A stretch of 64,000 bases of DNA from Fodinicurvata fenggangensis DSM 21160 (lineage in GTDB: Bacteria > Pseudomonadota > Alphaproteobacteria > Kiloniellales > DSM-21159): the NCBI RefSeq assembly GCF_000686045.1, contig NZ_JMLV01000003.1, positions 1-64,000 of the forward strand, read 5' to 3'. Numbering within the stretch: the stretch's first letter is position 1; every line of letters starts with the position of its first letter. The translations under genes were made by a program, and so were the position numbers. Of this stretch, positions 24,262-32,743 are shown piece after piece. The notes beneath the pieces were generated by a model, which was not told the DNA's origin, searched no databases, and saw nothing but the letters and a program-made list of their open reading frames with translations.

Positions 24262-25622
24262 GGCCAGCGGTCTACGGCGTGGGCGCAGTGACCGGGGCGT
24301 TCGGGCTTCTGTTCGGATTTTCCACCGCTGTCATCGCCGGCGTGCTGGGCGGGATCGCCGAAAGCTTTCACCTGACCACAGGACAGGCAGAGCTGACGGT
24401 GGCGCTTCTCGTTGCGAGCTGCTTCGTCGGTGCGGTTGTTGCAGGTCCTGTTTCAGCACGGATCGGCCGCCGCCGGACCCTGGGAATTGCAACGGGGCTC
24501 GCCGGCTGCGGATATGCGATCGTGATCCTGAATGGCGATCTCTCAATGCTCCTGGTCGCCCGTGTGCTCATCGGCCTTGCCGTCGGGCTGAGTTCGATGG
24601 TGGCACCGATGTATGCCGGCGAGGCATCGCCCGTAAGACTGCGCGGGGCGGTGGTCTCCGTTTTTCAGCTTGCGATTACACTTGGCATGTTGAGTGCCTA
24701 TGCGGCGCCGCTCGTCCTGGGCGACGGGGATTGGCAGACAGTGATCGGCAGCGGACTCCTGGTCACGGCACTCTGCCTCGTAACGCTGCTGATGGTGCCG
24801 GAAAGCCCCTACTGGCTGATGATCCGCGGACGCCATGCAGAGGCGGCTGCGAATGCCGCATTCCTGGGCATCGACACCCCGCATCCGGCCCCGGAGGCCG
24901 CGGCAGCGTCGCCAAACAAGCTCTTGGCCGGAAGCACGCTCGCGGTCCTCGTCCTGTGCAGTAGCCTGTTCATTCTGCAAAACCTCAGCGGTATCGATGG
25001 CGTGCTCTACTACGCGCCCCGCATTTTCACGCAACTCGGCCTCACCGCCGGGACGGCAGCCCTGATGGCGACACTGGGGCTCGGCATCGTGAATGTCCTG
25101 GCCACGATCATGGCCCTGATCTATGTCGACAGGCTGGGTCGACGCTTGCTCCTGAATGTCGGCTGCACCGTGATGGTCCTCGGTCTCGCTCTGGCGATCC
25201 TCGCCGACACACTGTCCGCTCCGTTGATCGGGCTGATCGGCCTCGCGGTCTTCATTGCCGCTTTCGCGATCAGCCTTGGACCGCTGCCCTATGTGCTGAT
25301 GTCCGAACTCTTTCCCTCCGCCGTGCGCGAGAAGGGCATTGCCGTCGCCTCTGCGACGAGCTGGCTCTTCAACGCGCTCGTCGCGGCCAATTTCCTCAGT
25401 GGCATCGAGATGATCGGTCTGTCCGGCGTGCTTCTGGTCTTCGCCCTCGTGTGCATGATCGCCCTGCTGATCGCCCTGCGGTTCGTGCCGGAGACCCGGG
25501 GGGTCAGCCTTGAGGCTATCGAGGCGAAGGTCGTGGGCGGCACCCGGTTGCGCTGGGTCGGTCTTGGGAAGAACGGCAGCCCGGCAGTCGCGCCGGTTGC
25601 CGCCGGAACCACGAAATCATGA
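24258..25622 (+). CDS. Sugar-porter-type MFS transporter (second of two)
   Basis: This is a second 454-residue sugar-porter-family protein, clearly paralogous to the preceding one: ARIGRRRTLG, PESPYWLMIRGR, LQNLSGIDGVLYYAP, DRLGRRLLL, PLPYVLMSELFP, and ETRGVSLEAIE. The substrate-region glutamines of TM7 are altered relative to its neighbour (QNLSGIDG against QQLSGINA), so the two probably differ in specificity or direction. It overlaps the upstream transporter and the downstream hydrolase gene by four bases each. A likely origin is tandem duplication; one copy might import and the other export a product. Confidence 0.92.
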   Translation: MRPAVYGVGAVTGAFGLLFGFSTAVIAGVLGGIAESFHLTTGQAELTVALLVASCFVGAVVAGPVSARIGRRRTLGIATGLAGCGYAIVILNGDLSMLLVARVLIGLAVGLSSMVAPMYAGEASPVRLRGAVVSVFQLAITLGMLSAYAAPLVLGDGDWQTVIGSGLLVTALCLVTLLMVPESPYWLMIRGRHAEAAANAAFLGIDTPHPAPEAAAASPNKLLAGSTLAVLVLCSSLFILQNLSGIDGVLYYAPRIFTQLGLTAGTAALMATLGLGIVNVLATIMALIYVDRLGRRLLLNVGCTVMVLGLALAILADTLSAPLIGLIGLAVFIAAFAISLGPLPYVLMSELFPSAVREKGIAVASATSWLFNALVAANFLSGIEMIGLSGVLLVFALVCMIALLIALRFVPETRGVSLEAIEAKVVGGTRLRWVGLGKNGSPAVAPVAAGTTKS

Positions 25623-26821
25623 AGGACGTCGAACTTATGATGCGTCACGCGATTCTATCAAGATGCCTTTCCCTGTGCTTCAGCCTGCCCTTGGCCCTGG
25701 GCGCGTTGTTCACGTCTGCAGATACCGTGGTGGCTGCCGAAGAGGGCCCTGCCGAACGCTCGAGCCTGCTGGAGGAAGCGGTCAACTTCACCGGCTCGAT
25801 CATGTTCTACGAATTCCAGGTCCCCGCCCTGATTTTCGGGGTCGTGCGTGATGGCGAGCGCGTCGTCGCGGGGTACGGTGAGCACCGCCCCGGTACCGGC
25901 GCGCCCCCGGATGGTGACACCGTGATGCGGATCGGGTCGATCACCAAGACCTTCACGGCCGCGACCCTGGCCGGCCTGGCAGCGGATGGCACGGTTGCAC
26001 TGACCGATCGTCTCGAGGATGTCCTGGACTGGGACGTGAGCGTGCCGTCACGCGAGGGCCATCCCATCCGCCTGTGGCATCTGGCCACCCACACCAGCGG
26101 CCTGCCGCGCGAAATCACGGTCCCGCCCGGACCGGCAGACGATCCTTTCGTGAACTTCACGCTGGAGGCGATGGCGCGAGATCTCGAGCAGGATCCGCTG
26201 CTGTTTCCCCCTGGCACCGGCGCGTTCTATTCCAACTTCGGTTTCGGTCTGCTCGCGGCGTCCCTCGCAGCTGCAGCGGATCAGCCCTACGAGCAGGTCT
26301 TGACGGACAGGGTGCTGGCGCAGATGGGTCTGGAAGCCACAGGCTTCACGCCCGCTGAAGGACGTGCTGTCATGCAGGGCCATGACTTCTCCGGCGTGCC
26401 CATGGAAGACGCACCGACGCACGAGGGCATCCAGGGAACGGGTGGGCTCTATTCCTCCGCCAACGATATGCTGCGTTGGCTGTCCTGGCACCTCGACCGT
26501 TTCTCGGACGAGGATGCGGCGATGCGGCAGATCGATCACGCCGCCTACGTCCACCGTGACGCCCTCGATTCGGTCTATGGCATGGACGAATCGGGTCGCA
26601 TGGACGCCATGGCCCTGGGCTGGGTCGTCATGCATGGCCGCGACGGTCGGCCGACCATTCTGCAGAAAGCGGGCGGACGCCAGGGCATGTTCGCCTATAC
26701 GGCATTCGCGCCGGCACATGGAATCGGCGCCTTCGTCGCCATCAATCAATTCAAGGTATCCGCATCGGAAGCGATGGCAGAGGCCGTCAACAATCTGATT
26801 GCCGATCTTGCGGTTCGCTGA
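25619..26821 (+). CDS. Secreted serine hydrolase (class C beta-lactamase/AmpH-like)
   Basis: This protein of about 400 residues has an N-terminal signal peptide (LSLCFSLPLALGALFTSADT, cleavage near AAEE). The nucleophile motif is S107-I-T-K110 in RIGSITKTFTA, the YSN motif is in FYSNFGFGLLA, and the third-box region is near LQKAGGRQG. These are the active-site elements of class C beta-lactamases, DD-peptidases and related esterases/amidases. It should act in the periplasm. Later in-frame ATGs (25637, 25640) are alternatives. It is coupled by ATGA to the sugar porter upstream, an unusual context for a wall enzyme, so hydrolysis of an ester or amide of the imported compound is possible. Confidence 0.88.
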   Translation: MKDVELMMRHAILSRCLSLCFSLPLALGALFTSADTVVAAEEGPAERSSLLEEAVNFTGSIMFYEFQVPALIFGVVRDGERVVAGYGEHRPGTGAPPDGDTVMRIGSITKTFTAATLAGLAADGTVALTDRLEDVLDWDVSVPSREGHPIRLWHLATHTSGLPREITVPPGPADDPFVNFTLEAMARDLEQDPLLFPPGTGAFYSNFGFGLLAASLAAAADQPYEQVLTDRVLAQMGLEATGFTPAEGRAVMQGHDFSGVPMEDAPTHEGIQGTGGLYSSANDMLRWLSWHLDRFSDEDAAMRQIDHAAYVHRDALDSVYGMDESGRMDAMALGWVVMHGRDGRPTILQKAGGRQGMFAYTAFAPAHGIGAFVAINQFKVSASEAMAEAVNNLIADLAVR

Positions 26822-26898
26822 AGACGGCGTTCTGCGACCTGCACGGAATGCCGACATGGCTTGGGGACCTGAGGGCCGAAGTGAGGAGGGAACGACGG

Positions 26899-27180
26899 AT
26901 GTATGAAGACACGCAGCGTCGGGAACTGCTGCAACGCCTGCTGGAACAGTCTCCCTACCGACGGAAGCTTCGTGGGCAGGAAGAGGACATCGCACGCGTT
27001 GCGCTCAAGAACGTAAGTGTCTGCAAGGCGCTCGACCGGGTTCTTGCGGATCCGGACTATGCATCCAGTGGCCGGATTCATCGACGGCGGCTGGCCGCCT
27101 CGGTCGCCACCATCAATCATCTCTTTGAATGGGTGTATTTCGCATCCGACAGTTTCGTGGAGCGTGCCCGTCGTGGCTGA
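26899..27180 (+). CDS. Small basic protein of unknown function, upstream of GMC oxidoreductase
   Basis: This is a protein of about 93 residues without signal peptide or membrane segment. It is mostly helical and rich in Arg/Glu: REDLLQR-like repeats early (MYEDTQRRELLQRLLEQSPY), then KNVSVCKALDRVLADPDYAS and INHLFEWVYFASDSFVERAR. AGGAGGG about eight bases upstream supports the ATG at 26899; an ATG at 26848 would give 110 residues but lacks a Shine-Dalgarno. It ends just before the GMC gene (it overlaps that gene if the GTG at 27173 is used). It may be an accessory subunit or chaperone for that flavoenzyme. I do not recognise the family. Confidence 0.55.
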   Translation: MYEDTQRRELLQRLLEQSPYRRKLRGQEEDIARVALKNVSVCKALDRVLADPDYASSGRIHRRRLAASVATINHLFEWVYFASDSFVERARRG

Positions 27181-27202
27181 TCAAGGAAGAACAAACATCA
27201 CA

Positions 27203-28861
27203 ATGGATGATCGCGTCCATGATTACGTCGTCGTCGGCACCGGCGCGGGCGGCGGAATCGTCGCACACCAGCTGGCTAAAGCCGGGCTCGACGTGCTTTC
27301 GGTGGAGCAGGGCAAGCGGCTTCCCTCGGACTACTTCACCAACCGGAACCCGCCCGGCGCCCGCAAGGACTGGGGCATAAGGCCCGACTCTGCGTTCCCG
27401 GGAAACCCGCGCGACGCGATCTTCAATCATGAGCTCTTTGCCGACACCGAGACCCGCTCCAGTTCGCGCAGCGCCGAACGCGCGTTCCTGAGTTATCAGG
27501 TGATGGAACTGGGAGGGCTCCAGAACCTCTGGAACGCTGTTTCAGTGCGCTTCGCCCCGCAGGATTTTTCCGGCTGGCCCGTCGGCTATGCCGATCTTGC
27601 CGAGCACTACGCGGCCACCGAAAAGTTGATTACCGTCTGTGGGGCGCAGGACAATATCCCAAGCCTGCCCGACGGCTGCTTTATACCCGCAAAGCCGCTA
27701 CGGGAAGCCGACCGCATCATCAGTGACGCGATTGAGGGCATGAAGCGCCCGGACACCTACGTGATCGCCAATCGCAAGGCAATCGAGACCCGTAGCGATC
27801 GTGCCAATGCCTGCGCCCAGATCGGGATCTGCACCTCGGGGTGCATGGTGGACGCCGTCTACAGATTCCCGACCCGGCTGCTGCCGGAGATCGAACAGCT
27901 TCCGAACTACAGGCTCGTAACCGGAATGAAGGCGATCCGGCTGGAGCGGCGTCCGGGGGACGCGGAGATCGAAGCCTTGATCTGCCGCGATACGACAAGC
28001 GGCGAGGAGGTCCGCATTCGCGGACGCCGTTTCATCCTGGCGGCGGGCGCGATCGAAACGCCCCGACTGCTCTTCAATTCACGCGACGATGCGGCGCCGA
28101 ACGGGCTGGCCAATTCATCGGGGGCGGTGGGGCGCTATCTGCAGGACAACGCCAAAGTCGCCTTGTCGACCTCGCTCCTGAAGCTTTGGGGCAAGCCGGC
28201 CTCCAGTGATATCGGCTTTGCAGATCGCCTGCTCATCCTCTCGAAGGATACCCTCACTGACGGCAGTGAGTTCAGCTTCTGTGGACACATGATTCATACG
28301 GTGATCGACACGCCCTATTATCTGGAAGGGTTGCAGGCAGTCCCAGCAGCACTGCGCCCCTGGCTGGCGCGCAAGCTGTTCAACAGCTACGTCACCCTGG
28401 CGCTGTTTGCGCCCGGCGATCCCGATCCGGAGAACCGGCTGACTCCCTCGGCCGACCGGGACCGCTTCGGCGTCCCGCAGGTGGATATCACCTATCGTTA
28501 TTCCGCCCGCACACTGGAGCGACTGGAACGGATCGAGCGCTTCATTCGCAAGGCGCTGCGACGCGCCTCCGGCACACTGCTTTATGGTGCGCCCGACAGG
28601 CCCGGCACCGGCATTCATTATGCGGGTACCTGCCGGATGTCCGCTCTGCCGCAGGATGGTGTGGTCGATCGCAATCTACGGGCCCACGATCATCCCAACC
28701 TCTATATCTGCGACGGGAGCACTCTGCCGACCTTGCCGGACAAGCATCTGACGCTGACCATCATGACGCTGGCGAACAGGCTGGCGCATCATCTGGCGGC
28801 CGAAGCGCCGGCCCGCCCTGCACAAGCCGTGAGAGAGATGGCCGACTTCAGGGCGCAGTAG
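27203..28861 (+). CDS. GMC-family FAD-dependent oxidoreductase
   Basis: This flavoenzyme has about 552 residues and the GMC architecture: YVVVGTGAGGGIVAHQLAKA at the N-terminus binds FAD, AAGAIETPRLLFNSRDD is the GMC signature 2, and the C-terminal active-site block has GIHYAGTCRM followed by DGSTLPTLPDKHLTLTI. A cysteine-rich segment (ANACAQIGICTSGCMVDA, about residues 197-214) resembles the 3Fe-4S/cysteine clusters of sugar or glucoside dehydrogenases of this family. It has no signal peptide. The family oxidises alcohol groups of sugars, cyclitols or sterols. In the same cluster as a DegT aminotransferase, it could make the ketone that is then aminated, or act on a released amino-sugar in reverse. 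Start could be GTG 27173. Confidence 0.88.
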   Translation: MDDRVHDYVVVGTGAGGGIVAHQLAKAGLDVLSVEQGKRLPSDYFTNRNPPGARKDWGIRPDSAFPGNPRDAIFNHELFADTETRSSSRSAERAFLSYQVMELGGLQNLWNAVSVRFAPQDFSGWPVGYADLAEHYAATEKLITVCGAQDNIPSLPDGCFIPAKPLREADRIISDAIEGMKRPDTYVIANRKAIETRSDRANACAQIGICTSGCMVDAVYRFPTRLLPEIEQLPNYRLVTGMKAIRLERRPGDAEIEALICRDTTSGEEVRIRGRRFILAAGAIETPRLLFNSRDDAAPNGLANSSGAVGRYLQDNAKVALSTSLLKLWGKPASSDIGFADRLLILSKDTLTDGSEFSFCGHMIHTVIDTPYYLEGLQAVPAALRPWLARKLFNSYVTLALFAPGDPDPENRLTPSADRDRFGVPQVDITYRYSARTLERLERIERFIRKALRRASGTLLYGAPDRPGTGIHYAGTCRMSALPQDGVVDRNLRAHDHPNLYICDGSTLPTLPDKHLTLTIMTLANRLAHHLAAEAPARPAQAVREMADFRAQ

Positions 28862-28893
28862 GGAAGATCGGTCCTATAGGAACTGAGTGGCCA

Positions 28894-30000
28894 CTATCCG
28901 CATCTGCGCTGCCAGAAGGGCTGGTCGCGGAAACGGCCTTCGCGCGCGTAGACCTGTCGTCTTTCCTGGCGGAACTGTTCCACCCCGCGGGCGATCTTCT
29001 GGCTGTAGACCGCCAGTGATTCCCTGTCGCCATTGATGGCAGAGGATGCTGCGATTGCTGCTTGCCGGCCCGACCAGAGCGCCGTGGTCAGGCCGTGGGA
29101 AGAGAGTGGGTCGAAGGCGACAGCTGCATCGCCGGCGGCGGCCCAGCCGGCCCCTTCAAGAACCCCCGCCGCCGGCTCCAGCCACGCGGTTGCGGCGGAG
29201 GCCAGGTTTGGCGGTTTTCCAATCGCAAAGCCGGCGCTGTCGATCCAACGCTGGATGTAGAGCGTCTCCCCGACCAGGCGTTGCCAGGCCGCCCTGTCTC
29301 GTGTCAGGCCGCGTGGCTGCAGGTCCGGGTCGCTGAAGCGGGCGATCACCATGCGCGGCGGCTGCGACTCTCGTTGCGGGAGGAGACTGGCGTACCACCA
29401 GCTGTCCGCGACGGCCTCGATCATCGTGGCGGCCGTGGGCGCGACGTCCGGATCCTGCTGGTCCAGGAAGGCAAGGGCGGCCACCAGTTGGTCGTCCTGC
29501 TGTTGGCAGGCCAAGAGGCGTCCGGCAACCGCCTTGCGGCCGCTGCAGTCAATGACAAAGCCTGCCGAAACCATGTTGCCATTTCCCAGTTGCAGGCTCC
29601 ACTGGCCCTTGGCCGCCACCAGGTCCTCCAGAGTGGTTTCCTGCCTGTCCAGGTCCGTCGCCATGGCCGCGCTGCGCAGCTGTTCCTCGAAGGCAGGCCT
29701 ATCGAGGACCAGCCCCGGCCCCTGCAGGCGCAGGGCGTCACTGCGCTCGGTCAGGTGATCGCTGCCCCAGCAGGAGAAGAGGGCGTTGGCGGGGCGATGC
29801 TCCGGTCCCGTGATCACATGCTCAAGCCCGAGTGCCTCGAGCAGCGGTCGTGCGGACGGAGAGAGAGACTCGCCGATCCGCGCGTTCATGCTGTCCGGCG
29901 GTGCAATCCACAGGACCGGACGTCCCAGTTGACCCAGGGCAATGCAGGCGGCGGCGCCGGCCGGGCCGCTTCCGATGACCGCGGTCCTGTCTGCAGTCAC
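28894..30000 (-). CDS. lodB: LodB-like FAD-dependent maturase of quinoprotein oxidase
   Basis: This 368-residue flavoprotein of the tryptophan-halogenase/geranylgeranyl-reductase-like type has AVIGSGPAGAAACIALGQLG at the N-terminus, ARIGESLSPSARPLLEALGL, and GWAAAGDAAVAFDPLSSHGL near residue 280. This is the pattern of LodB/GoxB proteins. Those flavoproteins are needed to form the cysteine tryptophylquinone (CTQ) cofactor of the oxidase encoded next to them. Its start overlaps the stop of the LodA-like gene by four bases (ATGA). The role here is inferred from the pair. It converges with the GMC gene. Confidence 0.85.
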   Translation of the reverse strand: MTADRTAVIGSGPAGAAACIALGQLGRPVLWIAPPDSMNARIGESLSPSARPLLEALGLEHVITGPEHRPANALFSCWGSDHLTERSDALRLQGPGLVLDRPAFEEQLRSAAMATDLDRQETTLEDLVAAKGQWSLQLGNGNMVSAGFVIDCSGRKAVAGRLLACQQQDDQLVAALAFLDQQDPDVAPTAATMIEAVADSWWYASLLPQRESQPPRMVIARFSDPDLQPRGLTRDRAAWQRLVGETLYIQRWIDSAGFAIGKPPNLASAATAWLEPAAGVLEGAGWAAAGDAAVAFDPLSSHGLTTALWSGRQAAIAASSAINGDRESLAVYSQKIARGVEQFRQERRQVYAREGRFRDQPFWQRRCG

Positions 30001-32030
30001 CGGGGAAGGGGGCCGCTGTCTTCTGTCCAGTCGAAGCGAATTTCCATATTGTCGCGCCCAACCTCGACGAAAAGGTCCTGCGGGATGGCGTCAGGGCGTG
30101 CTGGATCCGTGGGTCCCGGCCGCTTCACGACAAAGCCCATACGCTGCCAGAGAGCGATCATGTTGGTGATACCGTCCCAATAGCTGGCGTTGGTGTGGTA
30201 GCCGATTCCAGCGACACCGCGGGCCCAGGAGACCCGGTTCTCATAGAAACGCCGGCGCTGATCCGGGGGCAGGTCTTCGCGCATCAGGGCTTCGTAGTGA
30301 TCTTCCGGCAGGACGTCGACCGGCAGGAGGGCCGGCCACCAGACAGCGGTGGGAAAGTCGTCCTGCATCAGGACGTCCTGGCAACTGAAGGCATCGCATT
30401 GCCAGGGCAGGCCCATCCAGCGGGTCAGGTCGCCGGGCATCTGCGGTCCGATGGGCGCCGGGGCGCCGTTGCTTCCGTTCATCGCGGCTTCGGTGGTCAG
30501 CAGCCGGCCGATATCGTGGAGCAGGCTGTCGCGCTGGCCGAGTGCGATCCGGAAGGGCTCGGCATTCGGATCGTGTGCACGGGCATAGAGCGGCGCCAGG
30601 CGCAGGTAATAGGTCAACTCCACGCCGGGGTGGAAAGCGCCACCCGAGCAGTTCTCGAGTGCGGCCTCGGTGAGCGTCGCCGGCTGCTGGGCCAGGGGCA
30701 CCCGGTCCAGGCTGTCGATTGCGTCGGATTCGGCATCCTCCAGGTCGTTCACGAAGTCCCCTGCAGCCCAGTGTTCCAGGCAGGAATACTGCAGCCTGGG
30801 AAAGCGGAACCACTGTAGCGGGCTGCCATTGTAGTTGATACCGTCGCCCAGCATGAAGGGCAGCTTCAGGCGCTCGTCCTTGTAGGCGGTCTCGCTGTCA
30901 TTGTCCGGATCCCGGAACTTCGCGAAGACCTCACGCCGGAAGGACTCATTGTCGGGACCTGGGTCGGCTAGTCTCTCGAGATAGGCGGGGTCGGAGAAGT
31001 CGCCGATATCCAGCCAGCCCTGTCTCAGGAAGGCGGCTTGCGAAACCCACTCCATCAGCGCCAGGCGACGGAAGATTGGATAAATGTGCTTGCGGAAGGA
31101 CAGCGGAAGGGCCGGGGGATCCTGCCAGCCTTCCGCTACGTTCAGGTCGCTGATCACGTCATGGAGCGTCGTGATCGGCGGTATTTCCGGGGCGAAGTTG
31201 GGCCCGACAGAGGCAATCCATGCAGGATCGGCTGCCAGCGTGCGGCCATCGGCCAGGGTGACCTCGGCGTGCACGGGTCCGTCGCACCAGTCGTCATGCC
31301 AGCCGTCGTTGTCGGCGAAGCTGGTAATGGGGCTGTCCACGGGACTGTCGGAAATGCCATCCGGCGGGAAGACCAGGAGCCTGCCCTCGGCATCGGTCCT
31401 GAGATGGCCGAGGCCCACGTCCTTCTGGTCGAAGAAGCGGCCCACCATGGCGTAGTTCGCGTCTTCGCCCTGTGCATTGGTCTCCCTGCCGGTGATGGCC
31501 GTCGAACCGCCATCGATCACCAGCATGCGTTCCCGTTCCTCGGGGCTCACGAAGTGGGAATTGCGCCTCTGGCCGGGCAGGCCGGGCGCCAGCTCGGCGT
31601 TGTCCAGAGGATTGCTGAAGCCGTACCAGGCCGCCTTGGTGTTGGCGACATGGGCGTTCCAGCGGATCGAGGCCTTGCCCTCGGTCACCTCGCCTATGAC
31701 GCGGTCCTGGTCATCGAAGGCATAGATACGGAAGCGCTGGACTTGCTTCTTGATCAGGCGCGTGCCGTCCTTGAACCCGCCTTCGGGTTGCGGGGGCAGG
31801 CCCGGAACTTCGGGTGCCGGGTACCATTCCCGGCTGCCACCGACCCGGGAGATTCCGATTGCGGGATATATCCCCAGGCGCGCGATCCGTGCGCCTTCAG
31901 GCGCCGCCTCGATCGAAGGAAGGGCAGCGACGCTGGCTCGGGGAAAAAACGGCAGACCCGCCATGAAGGCTGTGCCGGCTGCCAGGAAATCGCGTCTGCG
32001 GAGCTTTGATCTCTTGTCGGAGTGGTTCAT
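29997..32030 (-). CDS. lodA: LodA/GoxA-like CTQ-dependent amino-acid oxidase, Tat-exported
   Basis: This 677-residue protein aligns with the LodA family of quinoprotein amino-acid oxidases, which deaminate lysine or glycine and release hydrogen peroxide and ammonia. C461 in ALENCSGGAFHPG and W543 in DLTRWMGLPWQCDAFSCQ are the expected cross-linked CTQ pair. The N-terminal half has RLGIYPAIGISRVGGSREWY, also typical. The first 30 residues, SKLRRRDFLAAGTAFMAG, are a clear Tat signal, so the enzyme should be folded and matured in the cytoplasm and then exported. It is followed by lodB and divergent from the truncated haemoglobin. The substrate amino acid cannot be predicted; LodA relatives are antibacterial through peroxide. 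Confidence 0.88.
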   Translation of the reverse strand: MNHSDKRSKLRRRDFLAAGTAFMAGLPFFPRASVAALPSIEAAPEGARIARLGIYPAIGISRVGGSREWYPAPEVPGLPPQPEGGFKDGTRLIKKQVQRFRIYAFDDQDRVIGEVTEGKASIRWNAHVANTKAAWYGFSNPLDNAELAPGLPGQRRNSHFVSPEERERMLVIDGGSTAITGRETNAQGEDANYAMVGRFFDQKDVGLGHLRTDAEGRLLVFPPDGISDSPVDSPITSFADNDGWHDDWCDGPVHAEVTLADGRTLAADPAWIASVGPNFAPEIPPITTLHDVISDLNVAEGWQDPPALPLSFRKHIYPIFRRLALMEWVSQAAFLRQGWLDIGDFSDPAYLERLADPGPDNESFRREVFAKFRDPDNDSETAYKDERLKLPFMLGDGINYNGSPLQWFRFPRLQYSCLEHWAAGDFVNDLEDAESDAIDSLDRVPLAQQPATLTEAALENCSGGAFHPGVELTYYLRLAPLYARAHDPNAEPFRIALGQRDSLLHDIGRLLTTEAAMNGSNGAPAPIGPQMPGDLTRWMGLPWQCDAFSCQDVLMQDDFPTAVWWPALLPVDVLPEDHYEALMREDLPPDQRRRFYENRVSWARGVAGIGYHTNASYWDGITNMIALWQRMGFVVKRPGPTDPARPDAIPQDLFVEVGRDNMEIRFDWTEDSGPLPR

Positions 32031-32206
32031 TCAGGCAAGCCGATTCTTTTTCGCAATGTTATGCTGAAAAGGTAGTTTTCTCCCGGAATGAAAGTCCAGT
32101 GCTTTGTCTGCTCTGTCCGGGCCTGTATGTTTACTGGGCGGAAGGCAAGGATGGGAACATTCGTCGCAACCGGCTTTACCACTGGCCTTGCAGGAAGAGA
32201 ATTGAT

Positions 32207-32231
32207 AAACAAGTAATATAAATACTTGTTT
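32207..32231. promoter_or_regulatory. Perfect palindrome upstream of truncated haemoglobin
   Basis: The 9-bp arms AAACAAGTA and TACTTGTTT are separated by ATATAAA. The palindrome ends 11 bases before the ATG of the haemoglobin gene and lies in the region shared with divergent lodA. Size and A/T character fit an operator for a dimeric repressor; Rrf2-type NO/iron-sulfur sensors such as NsrR bind long A/T-rich palindromes of this sort. Its position over the Shine-Dalgarno-proximal region would favour repression. Confidence 0.55.
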
Positions 32232-32242
32232 TCGGAGTCGAG

Positions 32243-32743
32243 ATGACAGCAACCGAGCGCCGCGAGGCCATAACCAATCGGATCATCGAGGAAACCGGCA
32301 TCGATGAGGTCATGATCGAGCGCTTGGTTCACGCCTTCTACGGCAAGGTGCGTCAGGACTCCACTCTGGGCCCCGTCTTCGAGGCGAAGGTCGAGGATTG
32401 GGATCTGCACTTGCAGCGCATGTGCGCTTTCTGGTCATCGGTCGCGCTACTGACCGGCCGCTATCGTGGTCGCCCCATGGAGAAACACATGAACCTGCCG
32501 GTGGATCACCGGCACTTCGATCACTGGCTGGCCCTGTTCCGCGAAACGGCGGATGAGGTCTGTCCACCCGCTGCGGCGCAGCATTTCGTGGAGCGGGCCG
32601 AACGGATTGCTGAGAGCCTGGAACTGGGTATTGCCGGTTTTCATGGTCATGTCCTGATGCAGGGGGAACGGCTTCAGCGTCCCGACAGCGCAGTCCACCT
32701 GCCGGAGTCTTCACGCAGGGAACGCGTCGAGGCCGGGGAATGA
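32243..32743 (+). CDS. Group III truncated haemoglobin
   Basis: This 166-residue protein has the group III (P-type) truncated globin pattern: LVHAFYGKVRQDSTLGPVFE, the B/E-helix region HLQRMCAFWSSVALLTGRY, and the proximal haem histidine H91 in PVDHRHFDHWLALFRE. It continues with AERIAESLELGIAGFHG, and the C-terminal 25 residues are an unconserved tail. Such proteins bind O2 or NO and often occur in bacteria with cbb3 oxidases or denitrification. Here the cbb3 locus starts 945 bases downstream. It overlaps the MOSC gene by four bases. GGAGTCGAG precedes the start. Confidence 0.9.
   Translation: MTATERREAITNRIIEETGIDEVMIERLVHAFYGKVRQDSTLGPVFEAKVEDWDLHLQRMCAFWSSVALLTGRYRGRPMEKHMNLPVDHRHFDHWLALFRETADEVCPPAAAQHFVERAERIAESLELGIAGFHGHVLMQGERLQRPDSAVHLPESSRRERVEAGE

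Noticed and set aside
25619-26821. Antibiotic resistance beta-lactamase
   Set aside because: The protein has class C-type motifs, but it is embedded in a sugar-porter operon and resembles AmpH-like hydrolases; resistance cannot be claimed.
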